A DNA stretch of 64,000 bases. Source: Enterobacter genomosp. O (lineage in GTDB: Bacteria; Pseudomonadota; Gammaproteobacteria; Enterobacterales; Enterobacteriaceae). The stretch covers positions 248,001 to 312,000 of the forward strand of contig NZ_LECZ01000022.1 of NCBI RefSeq assembly GCF_001022965.1, read 5' to 3'. Positions within the stretch are counted from its first letter, which is position 1. Each line of letters begins with the position of its first letter. The notes under the pieces were generated by a model, which saw only the letters and a list, made by a program, of their open reading frames with translations, did not search any database and was not told where the DNA came from. A program made the position numbers and the translations under genes. Positions 12,360 to 22,657 of this stretch are shown piece by piece.

Positions 12360-13364
12360 ATGGGCGACAGTATTCTTTCTCAGGCAGAAATCGATGCGCT
12401 GCTTAACGGCGACAGCGATAAAAATGACGATCCGCAACCGGGTATTGGCGGCGATAGCGATATTCGTCCCTATGACCCGAATACCCAGCGTCGCGTGGTA
12501 CGTGAACGTCTGCAGGCGCTGGAGATCATTAACGAACGTTTTGCACGTCAGTTCCGTATGGGGCTGTTTAACCTGCTGCGTCGTAGCCCGGACATTACGG
12601 TCGGTGCGATCCGCATTCAGCCGTATCACGAGTTTGCCCGCAACCTGCCGGTGCCAACCAACCTTAACCTGATTCATCTGAAGCCGCTGCGCGGCACCGG
12701 TCTGGTGGTGTTTTCACCAAGCCTGGTGTTCATTGCGGTGGATAACCTGTTCGGCGGCGACGGGCGTTTCCCGACCAAAGTAGAAGGTCGTGAATTCACC
12801 CACACCGAACAGCGCGTCATTAACCGCATGCTGAAGCTGGCGCTGGAGTCTTACAGCGACGCGTGGAAAGCGATTAACCCGCTGGAAGTGGAGTACGTCC
12901 GTTCTGAGATGCAGGTGAAATTTACCAATATCACCACCTCCCCGAACGATATCGTCGTGAACACGCCGTTCCACGTAGAGATCGGTAACCTGACCGGCGA
13001 GTTCAACATCTGCCTGCCGTTCAGCATGATCGAACCGCTGCGCGAGCTGCTGGTGAACCCGCCGCTGGAGAACTCCCGCAACGAAGACCAGAACTGGCGT
13101 GAAAACCTGGTCCGCCAGGTCCAGCATTCGCAGCTTGAGCTGGTGGCGAGCTTCGCCGATATCCCGCTGCGGTTATCCCAGATCCTGAAATTACAACCCG
13201 GTGATGTTTTGCCGATAGAAAAACCCGACCGCATTATTGCCCACGTGGATGGTGTCCCCGTGCTGACAAGCCAGTACGGCACGATTAACGGTCAGTATGC
13301 GTTACGCGTTGAGCACCTGATCAACCCGATTTTGAATTCGCTGAATGAGGAACAGCCCAAATGA
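12360..13364 (+). CDS. fliM: Flagellar motor switch protein FliM
   Basis: FliM forms the wall of the C ring and binds phosphorylated CheY to change rotation sense. The 334-residue product begins MGDSILSQAEIDALLNGDSD, the conserved CheY-P binding peptide. The middle CheC-like domain and C-terminal FliN-like domain follow. It is among the best conserved proteins in the window relative to E. coli, in contrast to the flg proteins further along. It overlaps fliN by 4 bp. Confidence 0.98.
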   Translation: MGDSILSQAEIDALLNGDSDKNDDPQPGIGGDSDIRPYDPNTQRRVVRERLQALEIINERFARQFRMGLFNLLRRSPDITVGAIRIQPYHEFARNLPVPTNLNLIHLKPLRGTGLVVFSPSLVFIAVDNLFGGDGRFPTKVEGREFTHTEQRVINRMLKLALESYSDAWKAINPLEVEYVRSEMQVKFTNITTSPNDIVVNTPFHVEIGNLTGEFNICLPFSMIEPLRELLVNPPLENSRNEDQNWRENLVRQVQHSQLELVASFADIPLRLSQILKLQPGDVLPIEKPDRIIAHVDGVPVLTSQYGTINGQYALRVEHLINPILNSLNEEQPK

Positions 13365-13774
13365 GTGACATGAACAATCCGTCCGATGAAAACAGCGGAG
13401 CACTGGACGATCTGTGGGCTGACGCGTTAAACGAGCAAAAAACGACCCCGGCCAAAAGTGCAGCGGATGCCGTATTCCAGCAGCTCGGCGGCGGTGACGT
13501 TAGCGGCACGCTGCAGGACATCGACCTGATTATGGATATCCCGGTTAAGCTGACCGTTGAGCTGGGACGCACCCGCATGACCATTAAAGAGCTGCTGCGC
13601 CTGACGCAGGGTTCCGTGGTGGCGCTTGACGGCCTGGCCGGTGAGCCGCTGGATATCCTGATCAACGGCTATCTGATTGCTCAGGGTGAAGTGGTGGTGG
13701 TTGCTGATAAATACGGCGTACGTATCACCGACATCATTACCCCGTCTGAACGTATGCGTCGTCTGAGCCGTTAA
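13361..13774 (+). CDS. fliN: Flagellar motor switch protein FliN
   Basis: FliN makes the lower part of the C ring and docks the FliH-FliI complex. The 137-residue product has the usual acidic, poorly ordered N-terminus and a SpoA-type domain from about residue 55 (IMDIPVKLTVELGRTRMTIK) to the end (ITDIITPSERMRRLSR). The ATG lies in the ATGA overlap with fliM, and fliO begins 3 bp after its stop. Confidence 0.98.
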   Translation: MSDMNNPSDENSGALDDLWADALNEQKTTPAKSAADAVFQQLGGGDVSGTLQDIDLIMDIPVKLTVELGRTRMTIKELLRLTQGSVVALDGLAGEPLDILINGYLIAQGEVVVVADKYGVRITDIITPSERMRRLSR

Positions 13775-13776
13775 GC

Positions 13777-14151
13777 ATGAAAACCCAGGCAACAATATCA
13801 CAACCTTCTGCCGTTCCCGGCTCACCTCTGCTCCAGGTGAGCGGGGCGTTGCTCGGTATTATTGCCTTTATTCTTATCGCCGCATGGCTGGCGAAGCGCT
13901 TTGGCCTGGCGGGTAAAACCGCCGGTACCCGCGGCCTGAAGGTCAGCGCCAGCACCACGCTGGGGCCTCGCGAACGCGTGGTCATCGTCGAAGTTGACGA
14001 CGCGCGCCTGGTCCTGGGCGTCACGGCCTCAAACATCAGCGTATTACATAAGCTGCCGCCCGCCCCTGTTGTGGTGGACGAGCGCGCTGACGCCCCTGCG
14101 GATTTCCAGTCCGTCATGAAGAGTTTGCTTAAGCGTTCCGGGAGAACCTGA
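13777..14151 (+). CDS. fliO: Flagellar export assembly protein FliO
   Basis: FliO is an inner-membrane chaperone for assembly of the FliP core of the export gate. The 124-residue product has one membrane helix at about 21-42 ([20 protein letters not shown]) followed by a cytoplasmic domain with the [18 protein letters not shown] core. The C-terminal end [15 protein letters not shown] matches the enteric family. Its stop shares a base with the fliP start. Confidence 0.93.
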   Translation: MKTQATISQPSAVPGSPLLQVSGALLGIIAFILIAAWLAKRFGLAGKTAGTRGLKVSASTTLGPRERVVIVEVDDARLVLGVTASNISVLHKLPPAPVVVDERADAPADFQSVMKSLLKRSGRT

Positions 14152-14888
14152 TGCGCCGTTTGTTATCCCTGACGCTTGCGGGCGTTGGCCTGTTTGCACC
14201 CGCGGTCTATGCGCAGCTGCCCGGTCTGGTTTCAACCCCTCTCGCAGGCGGCGGTCAAAGCTGGTCGCTTCCGGTGCAGACGCTGGTATTCATCACCTCG
14301 CTGACGTTTATTCCGGCCATTCTGCTGATGATGACCAGCTTCACCCGCATCATCATCGTTTTTGGTCTGCTGCGAAACGCGCTGGGAACCCCTTCCGCTC
14401 CGCCAAACCAGGTTATGCTGGGGCTGGCGCTGTTTTTGACCTTTTTCATTATGTCGCCGGTGATCGATAAGATTTACACCGACGCCTACCAGCCATTCAG
14501 CGAAGATAAAATCTCCATGCAGGAGGCGCTGGATAAAGGCGCGCAGCCGCTGCGGGAATTTATGCTGCGCCAGACGCGCGAAGCGGACCTCGCCCTTTTT
14601 GCCCGCCTGTCCAACACCGGCGAGCTGCAGGGTCCTGAAGCGGTACCCATGCGCATTCTTCTGCCTGCCTACGTTACCAGCGAGCTGAAGACCGCGTTCC
14701 AGATTGGCTTCACCATTTTTATTCCGTTCCTGATTATCGACCTGGTGATCGCCAGCGTCCTGATGGCGCTCGGGATGATGATGGTTCCGCCCGCCACCAT
14801 TGCCCTGCCCTTTAAGATCATGCTCTTTGTGCTGGTCGACGGCTGGCAGCTGCTGGTCAGTTCTTTGGCGCAGAGTTTCTACAGTTAA
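14151..14888 (+). CDS. fliP: Flagellar export gate protein FliP
   Basis: FliP forms the pentameric core of the export channel with FliQ and FliR. The 245-residue product starts with a cleavable signal peptide ending in VYAQ (about residue 21), unusual for an inner-membrane protein but typical of FliP. Four membrane segments follow, including the [19 protein letters not shown] and [19 protein letters not shown] family signatures. It overlaps fliO and is followed by fliQ after 9 bp. Confidence 0.98.
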   Translation: MRRLLSLTLAGVGLFAPAVYAQLPGLVSTPLAGGGQSWSLPVQTLVFITSLTFIPAILLMMTSFTRIIIVFGLLRNALGTPSAPPNQVMLGLALFLTFFIMSPVIDKIYTDAYQPFSEDKISMQEALDKGAQPLREFMLRQTREADLALFARLSNTGELQGPEAVPMRILLPAYVTSELKTAFQIGFTIFIPFLIIDLVIASVLMALGMMMVPPATIALPFKIMLFVLVDGWQLLVSSLAQSFYS

Positions 14889-14897
14889 GGAACGGCA

Positions 14898-15167
14898 ATG
14901 ACACCCGAATCGGTCATGATGATGGGCACGGAAGCGATGAAAATCGCGATTGCCGTTGCCGCTCCACTGCTGCTTGTCGCGCTGGTCACCGGTCTGATTA
15001 TCAGTATTCTTCAGGCCGCCACGCAGATTAACGAAATGACGCTGTCGTTCATCCCGAAAATCATCGCCGTGTTCGTGGCGATTATCGTGGCCGGGCCGTG
15101 GATGCTGAACCTGCTGCTGGACTATATGCGCAACCTGTTTACCAACCTGCCGTACATCATCGGCTGA
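14898..15167 (+). CDS. fliQ: Flagellar export gate protein FliQ
   Basis: FliQ wraps the outside of the FliP-FliR core and helps close the export channel. The 89-residue product has two membrane helices joined by a short loop containing [16 protein letters not shown], the family signature. TTAAGGAACGGCA supplies the ribosome binding site for ATG 14898. fliR starts 7 bp after the stop. Confidence 0.97.
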   Translation: MTPESVMMMGTEAMKIAIAVAAPLLLVALVTGLIISILQAATQINEMTLSFIPKIIAVFVAIIVAGPWMLNLLLDYMRNLFTNLPYIIG

Positions 15168-15174
15168 CCTGACG

Positions 15175-15960
15175 ATGCTGCACTTCACCAGCGACCAGTG
15201 GGTTCAGTGGCTCGGCGTCTATTTCTGGCCGATGCTGCGCATCATGGCGCTGATATCAACCGCCCCGATTCTCAGTGAGAAATCGATCCCCAAGCGCGTC
15301 AAAGTGGGGCTGGGCATCATCATCTCCATTATCGTCGCCCCGTCCCTCCCCCCCGTGGATATTCCGATTTTCTCGGCGAATGCGGTGTGGGTGGCCTTGC
15401 AGCAGATCATGATTGGCGTCGCCGTAGGCTTTACCATGCAGCTTGCCTTCGCCGCGGTGCGTACCGCAGGGGAGCTGATTGGCCTGCAGATGGGGTTATC
15501 GTTCGCCACGTTTGTTGATCCCGGCAGCCATCTCAACATGCCCGTGCTGGCGCGCATTATCGATTTGCTCGCCATGCTGCTGTTCCTGTCGTTCAACGGC
15601 CATCTGTGGCTCATCTCCATGCTGGTGGATACGTTCCATACGCTGCCGATTGGGGAAAATCCGGTGAACAGCAATGCCTTCCTGGCGCTCACCCGCGCTG
15701 CGGGGCTGATATTCCTGAACGGGCTTATGCTGGCGCTACCGATCATCACCCTGCTGCTGACCGTCAACCTGGCATTAGGTTTACTGAACCGAATGGCACC
15801 GCAGCTGTCGGTGTTTGTCATTGGTTTTCCGCTGACGCTGACGGTCGGAATTTTATTAATGTCATTACTGATGCCACTTATCGCTCCGTTCTGTGAACAT
15901 TTATTCGGCGAGATATTCAACCTGTTAGCGGATATTGTCAGCGAACTGCCTCGTAAATAA
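15175..15960 (+). CDS. fliR: Flagellar export gate protein FliR
   Basis: FliR completes the FliPQR channel. The 261-residue product has about six hydrophobic segments and the conserved stretch [20 protein letters not shown] near the middle, which is characteristic of the family. It ends the fliLMNOPQR operon. No strong terminator follows; the next 294 bp hold RcsAB-type sites ahead of rcsA. Confidence 0.98.
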   Translation: MLHFTSDQWVQWLGVYFWPMLRIMALISTAPILSEKSIPKRVKVGLGIIISIIVAPSLPPVDIPIFSANAVWVALQQIMIGVAVGFTMQLAFAAVRTAGELIGLQMGLSFATFVDPGSHLNMPVLARIIDLLAMLLFLSFNGHLWLISMLVDTFHTLPIGENPVNSNAFLALTRAAGLIFLNGLMLALPIITLLLTVNLALGLLNRMAPQLSVFVIGFPLTLTVGILLMSLLMPLIAPFCEHLFGEIFNLLADIVSELPRK

Positions 15961-15987
15961 TAACCCTCACTGTTGCTATTGTCTTTC

Positions 15988-16001
15988 TGAGGATATTCCT
16001 A
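15988..16001 (+). promoter_or_regulatory. Candidate RcsAB box 1 upstream of rcsA
   Basis: TGAGGATATTCCTA matches the RcsAB consensus TAAGAATATTCCTA at 12 of 14 positions. It lies 254 bp before rcsA and just after fliR. It could mediate rcsA autoregulation together with the nearer site. Confidence 0.45.
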
Positions 16002-16091
16002 AAATAAAACATGAAAAACATCTTCCAGGATATATCTGACGCGGTTTAATTGTTTCTAACCACCTCACAATACTTAATATTTACTTTACTT

Positions 16092-16105
16092 TAAGAAGAT
16101 TCCTG
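16092..16105 (+). promoter_or_regulatory. Candidate RcsAB box 2 upstream of rcsA
   Basis: TAAGAAGATTCCTG matches the RcsAB consensus at 12 of 14 positions and lies 150 bp before rcsA. rcsA autoactivation through such a box is established in E. coli and Klebsiella. Confidence 0.6.
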
Positions 16106-16254
16106 GCAAATTATACGTAACTTTACGGGATAGTGAGTCCGCCTGAAAGTCTTTGTCATGCTCACAGGTTTATTATTTTTTTCCATCCCGTATGGCTGTT
16201 TTGAGCTCTCAGGCAGATGGTGAATTATCGTTACGCATTGAGTGAGGGTATGCC

Positions 16255-16878
16255 ATGTCAACGATCATTATGGATTTATGCAGCTACACCCGGCTAGGGT
16301 TAACCGGGTACCTGGCAAGCAGAGGGGTAAGAAAGAGAGACATCAACGATGCACACACCGTTGACGAACTCGCAGCCGCTTGTGACGAACTAAAACCAGG
16401 CGTGGTGTTTATTAATGAGGACTGTTTCATTCACGATCCAGCCAACAGTCAGCACATTAAGCAAATCATTAATCAGCATCCAAAAACCCTGTTTATTGTT
16501 TTTATGGCGATCGCAAATATCCATTTCGATGAGTATTTGTTGGTCCGTAAAAATTTATTGATCAGTTCTAAATCGATTAAACCAGAGTCGCTGGATGACA
16601 TTCTGGGTGATTATTTGAATAAAGAAGTTAAAAATGTAGGAGCGGTTAACTTACCCACCCTATCATTAAGCAGGACTGAATCAAGTATGCTGAGAATGTG
16701 GATGGCGGGCCAGGGTACTATTCAGATCTCAGACCAGATGAATATTAAAGCTAAAACCGTTTCGTCACACAAAGGAAATATTAAAAGGAAAATTAAAACG
16801 CATAATAAGCAAGTGATCTACCACGTGGTACGCCTGACCGATAATGTGACGAACGGGATTTTCGTCAACATGCGTTAG
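16255..16878 (+). CDS. rcsA: Capsule transcriptional activator RcsA
   Basis: RcsA pairs with the phosphorelay regulator RcsB to activate colanic acid capsule genes and to repress flagellar genes. The 207-residue product matches the E. coli length. The N-terminal part ([13 protein letters not shown]) resembles a receiver fold without its phosphorylation site, and the C-terminal LuxR-type helix-turn-helix is visible at [16 protein letters not shown]...[17 protein letters not shown]. RcsA is known to be Lon-sensitive and H-NS repressed, with relief by DsrA, whose gene lies 0.7 kb downstream. Upstream DNA is AT-rich with two RcsAB-type boxes. Confidence 0.97.
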   Translation: MSTIIMDLCSYTRLGLTGYLASRGVRKRDINDAHTVDELAAACDELKPGVVFINEDCFIHDPANSQHIKQIINQHPKTLFIVFMAIANIHFDEYLLVRKNLLISSKSIKPESLDDILGDYLNKEVKNVGAVNLPTLSLSRTESSMLRMWMAGQGTIQISDQMNIKAKTVSSHKGNIKRKIKTHNKQVIYHVVRLTDNVTNGIFVNMR

Positions 16879-16913
16879 TCGCTTAAGAAAAGACCCTGTG
16901 CACCCTACCTTTG

Positions 16914-16939
16914 ATCTCTGGCCTGGCCAGAGATTTTTG
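16914..16939 (+). terminator. rcsA terminator
   Basis: ATCTCTGGCC (16914-16923) pairs with GGCCAGAGAT (16925-16934) and is followed by TTTTT, a rho-independent terminator 36 bp after the rcsA stop. A REP-like GTCGGG...CCCGAC palindrome follows at about 16954-16979, before the convergent dsrB. Confidence 0.8.
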
Positions 16940-16985
16940 CTTATGCGGATGTTGTCGGGCATGCGATGCGCTACCCGACGCCACA

Positions 16986-17531
<546 letters not shown>

Positions 17532-17535
17532 GGTG

Positions 17536-17624
17536 AAAAAAATCCCGGTCATGGGGATGACCGGGATCAAAACTTGCTTATGCAAGAAGCACTTGAAAAT
17601 TCGTTACACCAGGAAATCTGATGT
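17536..17624 (-). ncRNA. dsrA: Small regulatory RNA DsrA
   Basis: On the minus strand, ACATCAGATTTCCTGGTGT followed by AACGAATTTTCAAGTGCTTC is nearly identical to E. coli DsrA. DsrA is the Hfq-binding sRNA that opens the rpoS leader and represses hns. Stem 1 and the rpoS-pairing segment are kept, as is the AAGTGCTTCTTGC-TAAGCAAG stem 2 used for hns. The terminator stem ATCCCGGTCAT/ATGACCGGGAT (17542-17567) with a 7-T tail differs from E. coli in bases but keeps its pairing. Length is about 89 nt (87 in E. coli). The place between yodD and yedP is the E. coli location. Confidence 0.93.
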
Positions 17625-17631
17625 ACAAGCC

Positions 17632-17660
17632 ACACTATCCCCAACGAATTTGTCTGACAA
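17632..17660 (-). promoter_or_regulatory. dsrA promoter
   Basis: Read on the minus strand, TTGTCA (17655-17660) and TAGTGT (17632-17637) are separated by exactly 17 bp. The RNA start would fall at the A at 17624. This is a plausible sigma-70 promoter for DsrA. Confidence 0.65.
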
Positions 17661-17787
17661 GCATATATTCTCATGATGAATATAATATTTTTAACATAAT
17701 GCTTTTAGTTATGAGCAATAACATACGCCGAATGCGGGTTTGCCAGGGACAGTTCTCTTTTTCCCGGTTTCCACCTCGGTATTTTTT

Positions 17788-17801
17788 TAGGAATTTTCTT
17801 A
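17788..17801 (-). promoter_or_regulatory. Candidate RcsAB box upstream of yedP
   Basis: TAGGAATTTTCTTA is the reverse complement of TAAGAAAATTCCTA, a 13 of 14 match to the RcsAB consensus. It lies 32 bp before yedP and about 165 bp upstream of the dsrA start. Which gene it would control is unknown. Confidence 0.45.
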
Positions 17802-17832
17802 GTTCGTAGCGCAGCCGTTACCAGGAGCCACT

Positions 17833-18633
17833 ATGCCTTCACTGCGGGATTCACTGCTGATTTTTTCTGACCTGGACGGCTCGCTGCTGGATATTCATAC
17901 TTATGCGTGGCAACCCGCAATGCCCTGGCTGGACAGGCTACTGGATAACCAGGTGCCGGTCATTCTCTGCAGCAGCAAAACGGCGGCTGAGATGCTGGAT
18001 ATCCAGCAGGATCTGGGGCTGGAAGGCTTACCTTTTATTGCCGAGAATGGCGCGGTTATTCAGCCTGACGTGCGTTGGGAAAAGGTATCGCGTCAGATAA
18101 GAGGAATGACGCACCGTGACATTCGCCCGCGAATCGAACACATCCGTCTGCAGATGGGCTTTAAATTCACCACCTTTGACGACGTGGACGATCGCGTCAT
18201 CAGCGAGTGGACAGGCCTGACGCGTTATCGTTCGGCGCTTGCCCGCAGGCATGAAGCCTCCGTTACGCTCATCTGGCGCGACACCGACGAGAACCTGCTC
18301 CAGTTCGAAGAGGCGCTGGCGCAGAGCGGCCTGCAATGCCTGCAGGGCGCGCGCTTCTGGCATATTCTGGACGCCCGCTGCGGCAAGGACGTGGCGGTTA
18401 ACTGGCTGATTGAGCAGTACCGCGAGCAGGAAGAGATCGAACCCACTACCCTGGGGCTCGGCGACGGTCCTAACGATGCGCCGCTGCTGGACAGCGTTGA
18501 CTACGCGGTGGTGATTAAGGGCATTAACCGCCAGGGCATTACGCTACGGGATGACAACCCCGAGCGGGTGTATCACACCCAGCAGCCCGGGCCTGCGGGC
18601 TGGCACGAGGGGCTGGATCACTTCCTGTCCTGA
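17833..18633 (+). CDS. yedP: Putative mannosyl-3-phosphoglycerate phosphatase YedP
   Basis: YedP belongs to the Cof-type HAD phosphatases and is annotated as a mannosyl-3-phosphoglycerate phosphatase, though enterics lack the partner synthase and the real substrate is unsettled. The 266-residue product has the HAD nucleophile motif DLDGS at 13-17 (Asp13, Asp15), the SSK motif II near residue 47 and the [12 protein letters not shown] motif near 215-226 that holds the metal-binding Asp. CAGGAG precedes ATG 17833. Its end overlaps the convergent dgcQ by 16 bp. Confidence 0.92.
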   Translation: MPSLRDSLLIFSDLDGSLLDIHTYAWQPAMPWLDRLLDNQVPVILCSSKTAAEMLDIQQDLGLEGLPFIAENGAVIQPDVRWEKVSRQIRGMTHRDIRPRIEHIRLQMGFKFTTFDDVDDRVISEWTGLTRYRSALARRHEASVTLIWRDTDENLLQFEEALAQSGLQCLQGARFWHILDARCGKDVAVNWLIEQYREQEEIEPTTLGLGDGPNDAPLLDSVDYAVVIKGINRQGITLRDDNPERVYHTQQPGPAGWHEGLDHFLS

Positions 18634-20324
18634 TCCCGCCAGACGACACGGTTACGCCCGGTCTGTTTAGCCTGATATAACCGGGCGTCCGCCACGGACT
18701 GCAGCTGCTCGAAATCGTAGTTTCCCGCTTCATCCGCACCGCTGACGCCCAGTGACGCGCTGATGCGCAGCGTCGTGCTCTTCTTCACCAGGATCTCCTT
18801 ACTGTTGATTCGGCAGCGAATACGGTCCGCGACGCCTCTCGCCTCCTCCAGATCGATCCCCGGCAGGACGATACAAAACTCTTCCCCACCGACGCGGCCT
18901 GCCACATCATTCTTGCGTAAGGCGCTGGCAATCAGCCCCGCCGTGTGGGATAGCACTTTATCCCCGGCCTGATGGCCGAAACGGTCGTTGATGTTTTTAA
19001 AATGGTCGAGATCGATCTGAATCACCGAAAATGGCAGAGACTTCTGCCGACAGGTATCCGACAGAATTTTTGCGCGATCGAACAGCGCGCCGCGATTATT
19101 CAGCCGGGTAAGCGGGTCGTGCCAGGCCTGCCACTGGAGCGAATGCTGAAGCGTATACATGTTACTCACCATCCGACGGATAACCAGCCACGAGATCAAC
19201 AGCATGGCGCTGAAGAGCGCCCACAGCAGCGCCAGCACGATGCTGATGCTGCCGAAGTCGTCTTGTACACCTTCATGCAGGGTGTGGATCCGCAGGACGA
19301 CGCCGTCGAAGTGATCGAGCCGCTCCCAGCTAATAAAACGGCTTCCGAGGCGGATGCCACCGCCGGTATCGTTCTCAATCGCATGGGCAATCTGCGCCGT
19401 CTCGCGTTCGTCAAAGTGGTTAACCGGGTTACCCGCATGGGCAGAGGTGGCAATCATATTGAGCCGGGTGTCGTACAGCTGGTACTCCCCCTCCGTTCGG
19501 TCTTCCGTCGCGTCGGCCAGCAGACGCTGCATCGTGTTTAACGCAAAATCCATCGCCACGACGCCATACCAGTAGCGATCGAAATAGATGGGGACGCTGG
19601 CGGTGATCGTGCGTTCGTCATTGGTCCAGGATGAAGGCGTGGAGATAAACCAGCGCACCGCGCGAGCGCGGTTGTTACGTTCCGACTGCTGGGTAAACCA
19701 GGCTTGCGTGACCAGGTGGTAGTAGCGGGAGGTGATATCGCCCGCCCGATCCGGCGTGTCGGTGGAAAGAAAAAAACCGGCGCGGGAGACGTAGATGACC
19801 CGCGACTCCGTTTGCGCTCTCGACGAGGCCAGCCTGAGCAGATACCCCACTTCGAGCGCGGCAGAAATTTCATGGCTGATGCGCTCAGCGTCACGACTCA
19901 GAAGCGTGGTTTTTTCAACAAAGGCATCCGAAACGCCGTTAATGGGGAGGGTGCGTTTTTTATCAACGGCAAGCTGCCAGGTGGGGAGCATGCGGACCGC
20001 GTTAAAGCGTGACACCGCATTCTGTAAGACATCAAACGCCAGCGGCGTCTGGATCGCATCACGCATGCCCTGACGGAACAACAGCATCCTGTCCACGCTG
20101 TTTTGTAACTGCCGGTCCAGCGAACTGGCCACCGTATCCAGATGGTTACGCTGGCTGGAGATATACGCTTCTTCCAGCACTACCACCTCACGCCAGGTCA
20201 GGAGCGTGGAAAACACCAGAACGGTCAAAAAACAGAGATTAACAATCAACCCCGGATTGCTACGCTTATGCAGCCATTGTAGAAAAGATTGTTTTACAAC
20301 AAAGGTATCGCGCTGCACACACAC
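18618..20324 (-). CDS. dgcQ: Diguanylate cyclase DgcQ (YedQ)
   Basis: DgcQ makes the second messenger cyclic di-GMP, which lowers motility and promotes cellulose and biofilm. The 568-residue inner-membrane protein has a membrane helix at about 26-46, a large periplasmic sensor part (47-358), a second helix at about 360-382, and a GGDEF domain. The active-site motif is GGEEF at 479-483. RKND at 470-473, five residues before it, is an intact RxxD inhibitory site, so it should be active and feedback-controlled. The match to E. coli YedQ runs end to end. Being next to flagellar genes is conserved backbone, not new linkage. Confidence 0.95.
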   Translation of the reverse strand: MCVQRDTFVVKQSFLQWLHKRSNPGLIVNLCFLTVLVFSTLLTWREVVVLEEAYISSQRNHLDTVASSLDRQLQNSVDRMLLFRQGMRDAIQTPLAFDVLQNAVSRFNAVRMLPTWQLAVDKKRTLPINGVSDAFVEKTTLLSRDAERISHEISAALEVGYLLRLASSRAQTESRVIYVSRAGFFLSTDTPDRAGDITSRYYHLVTQAWFTQQSERNNRARAVRWFISTPSSWTNDERTITASVPIYFDRYWYGVVAMDFALNTMQRLLADATEDRTEGEYQLYDTRLNMIATSAHAGNPVNHFDERETAQIAHAIENDTGGGIRLGSRFISWERLDHFDGVVLRIHTLHEGVQDDFGSISIVLALLWALFSAMLLISWLVIRRMVSNMYTLQHSLQWQAWHDPLTRLNNRGALFDRAKILSDTCRQKSLPFSVIQIDLDHFKNINDRFGHQAGDKVLSHTAGLIASALRKNDVAGRVGGEEFCIVLPGIDLEEARGVADRIRCRINSKEILVKKSTTLRISASLGVSGADEAGNYDFEQLQSVADARLYQAKQTGRNRVVWRDQDRK

Positions 20325-20362
20325 TCCCTGATTACTGCCTTACGCCTGGTACTTGAGATAAA

Positions 20363-20385
20363 AACGCCCGGCAGAGCCGGGCGTT
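20363..20385 (-). terminator. yodC terminator
   Basis: AACGCCCGGC (20363-20372) and GCCGGGCGTT (20376-20385) form a 10-bp stem with a 3-nt loop. On the minus strand it is followed by TTTATC, just past the yodC stop. Confidence 0.7.
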
Positions 20386-20391
20386 ATGAGA

Positions 20392-20574
20392 TTAAGCCTT
20401 ATCTCGCTTGTGCTGCCCGTCACCCGGCTGAAGTTCATCTTCACGAAATGCCTCCCGCTTGATGCTATAGCCATCGTGCCACCGACATTCCACCATTCCG
20501 CTGGAATACCCGGTCACAATCATACGTGGGCCGCCCTTCTTAGGCTTAACTTCATCACTGACCAAAAAGACCAT
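20392..20574 (-). CDS. yodC: Small protein YodC (DUF2158)
   Basis: YodC is a 60-residue protein of unknown function. The core GGPRMIVTGYSSGMVECRWHDGY is almost identical to E. coli and is the hallmark of DUF2158. The charged tail (EDELQPGDGQHKRDKA) is more variable. It lies alone between dgcQ and yedI with its own terminator. Confidence 0.9.
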   Translation of the reverse strand: MVFLVSDEVKPKKGGPRMIVTGYSSGMVECRWHDGYSIKREAFREDELQPGDGQHKRDKA

Positions 20575-20652
20575 ACCTGCCTCCTGTATCAGGGTGAAAC
20601 TGTTTCAATTTAGACGAGGAATGGTCTTTTTGCATCCCACAGCGGGTAACAA

Positions 20653-21564
20653 TTAGTGCGCCGTGCCGCGTAATTTCTCAACCAGCTTCACCGCCGCGAC
20701 CACGATAGCGCCAATGATAAAGCCGAGCACCAGATTCAGCAGCGTGGGCAGTATCGCCGCGACAACAGCCCCCTGCGCCGAGGAGAAATGTTCGATAGCA
20801 TGGTGCAGCGGCGCAATGCCGTGAACCACAATACCGCCGCCCACGAGGAACATTGCCAGCGTGCCCACCACGGACAAACTCTTCATCAGCCAGGGGGCCA
20901 GCACCAGTAAGCTCTTACCGATGCCTCTTGCCACCGCGCTCGATTTCTCCTCAAGCCAGTAGCCAATATCGTCCAGCTTAACGATCAATCCTACCAGACC
21001 GTATACGCCTACCGTGACCAGAATCGCGATGCCGGAGAGGATCAGGACCTGATTAAGGAGCGGTGCGTCAGACACAATGCCCAGCGTAATGGCGACGATT
21101 TCTGCGGACAGGATAAAGTCGGTCCGAATGGCGCCTTTGACCTTATCGCGCTCGAAGGTTTTCGGATCCTGTGCGGCCAGCGCTTCAAGACGCTGCTGGC
21201 GCATTTCCGGGGTATCGCTCTCCTTGCGCGCGCTAAAGGAGTGCAGAACTTTCTCTACGCCCTCAAAGCAGAGAAATGCCCCGCCGATCATCAGCAGCGG
21301 CGTGATCGCCCAGGGAATAAAGGCGCTGATCAGCAGCGCCAGCGGCACCAGAATCACCTTATTCAGGAAGGAGCCTTTCGCCACGCCCCACACCACCGGC
21401 AGTTCACGGTTGGCCCTCACCCCACTCACCTGTTGGGCGTTTAGCGATAAATCATCGCCCAGCACGCCTGCGGTTTTCTTCGCCGCCAGTTTACCCATCA
21501 CTGAAATGTCATCCAGTAAGGTGGCAATATCATCCAGCAATGTTAATAAGCTACTTCCTGCCAA
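20653..21564 (-). CDS. yedI: Inner-membrane protein YedI (DUF808)
   Basis: YedI is a conserved integral membrane protein of the DUF808 family with no proven function. The 303-residue product begins [20 protein letters not shown], the family's conserved N-terminus, followed by several membrane segments (for example [18 protein letters not shown] and [17 protein letters not shown]). Length and sequence match E. coli. It is divergent from yedA across 178 bp. Confidence 0.93.
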   Translation of the reverse strand: MAGSSLLTLLDDIATLLDDISVMGKLAAKKTAGVLGDDLSLNAQQVSGVRANRELPVVWGVAKGSFLNKVILVPLALLISAFIPWAITPLLMIGGAFLCFEGVEKVLHSFSARKESDTPEMRQQRLEALAAQDPKTFERDKVKGAIRTDFILSAEIVAITLGIVSDAPLLNQVLILSGIAILVTVGVYGLVGLIVKLDDIGYWLEEKSSAVARGIGKSLLVLAPWLMKSLSVVGTLAMFLVGGGIVVHGIAPLHHAIEHFSSAQGAVVAAILPTLLNLVLGFIIGAIVVAAVKLVEKLRGTAH

Positions 21565-21742
21565 AATCTTAATCCTTCATTTTTTGGTAATTAGGTGAAT
21601 AGTATGGAGCAAAAGCGCAAACCCGGAAACAGGCACCTCACGTCAACAAAAAATTAACATCAACTGCACAATTAAAGGACTCGCCAGCGCGATAGTTTTC
21701 GCGTTTACTATCAGCGACCTTTTTATTACGTCGTGAGGGATT

Positions 21743-22657
21743 ATGCGTTTCCGGCAATTGCTACCGCTCATCGGGGCACTCTTTTCGCTGTACATCATCT
21801 GGGGTTCAACCTACTTTGTCATTCGCATCGGCGTTGAAAGCTGGCCGCCGCTGATGATGGCGGGCATTCGTTTCCTCTCGGCTGGCGTCTTGCTGCTCGC
21901 GTTCCTGCTGCTGCGCGGACATAAGCTTCCCCCTCTGCGCCCGATGCTGAATGCCGCCCTGATCGGCCTGCTGCTGCTGGCGGTGGGAAATGGGTTTGTG
22001 ACGATTGCCGAGCACCAGAACGTACCGTCCGGGATCGCCGCCGTGGTCGTTGCCACCGTACCGCTCTTTACCCTCTGCTTCAGCCGCCTTTTCGGCATCC
22101 GCACCCGCAAGCTGGAATGGCTGGGGATTGGTATTGGCCTTGCCGGCATTATTCTGCTCAATAGCGGCGGTAACCTGAGCGGGAATCCGTGGGGCGCGGT
22201 AATTATCCTGATTGGCTCAATGAGCTGGGCCTTTGGTTCCGTATACGGTTCACGCATCGAACTTCCCACCGGCATGATGGCCGGCGCGATTGAGATGCTC
22301 GCTGCGGGGATTGTGCTGCTGCTCGCCTCCGCGCTGACGGGAGAAAAGCTGACTACCCTGCCGGGCCTGTCGGGCTTTCTCGCGGTCGGGTATCTGGCGC
22401 TGTTTGGCTCTGTCATCGCCATTAATGCCTATATGTTCCTGATCCGCAACGTCTCCCCGGCGGTTGCCACCAGCTATGCCTATGTCAACCCGGTGGTAGC
22501 CGTGCTGCTTGGCACGGGATTAGGCGGCGAAACGCTCTCTTCCATTGAATGGATTGCTTTAGGGGTGATTGTTTTTGCCGTTGTGCTGGTCACCTTAGGC
22601 AAATATTTGCTGCCTGCAAAACCGGTGGTCACTCCTTGCGAGGTGGAGAAACCTTGA
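21743..22657 (+). CDS. yedA: EamA-family transporter YedA
   Basis: YedA is a ten-helix drug/metabolite exporter of the EamA (RhaT) family in the inner membrane; in E. coli it has been linked to amino acid efflux only when overexpressed. The 304-residue product shows the two EamA repeats. The motifs IIWGSTYFVIRIGVESWPP at the start of repeat 1 and GSMSWAFGSVYGSR at the start of repeat 2 are typical. The last 29 bp overlap the 3' end of the convergent vsr gene, so the tail (VTPCEVEKP) is probably poorly conserved. Confidence 0.94.
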   Translation: MRFRQLLPLIGALFSLYIIWGSTYFVIRIGVESWPPLMMAGIRFLSAGVLLLAFLLLRGHKLPPLRPMLNAALIGLLLLAVGNGFVTIAEHQNVPSGIAAVVVATVPLFTLCFSRLFGIRTRKLEWLGIGIGLAGIILLNSGGNLSGNPWGAVIILIGSMSWAFGSVYGSRIELPTGMMAGAIEMLAAGIVLLLASALTGEKLTTLPGLSGFLAVGYLALFGSVIAINAYMFLIRNVSPAVATSYAYVNPVVAVLLGTGLGGETLSSIEWIALGVIVFAVVLVTLGKYLLPAKPVVTPCEVEKP

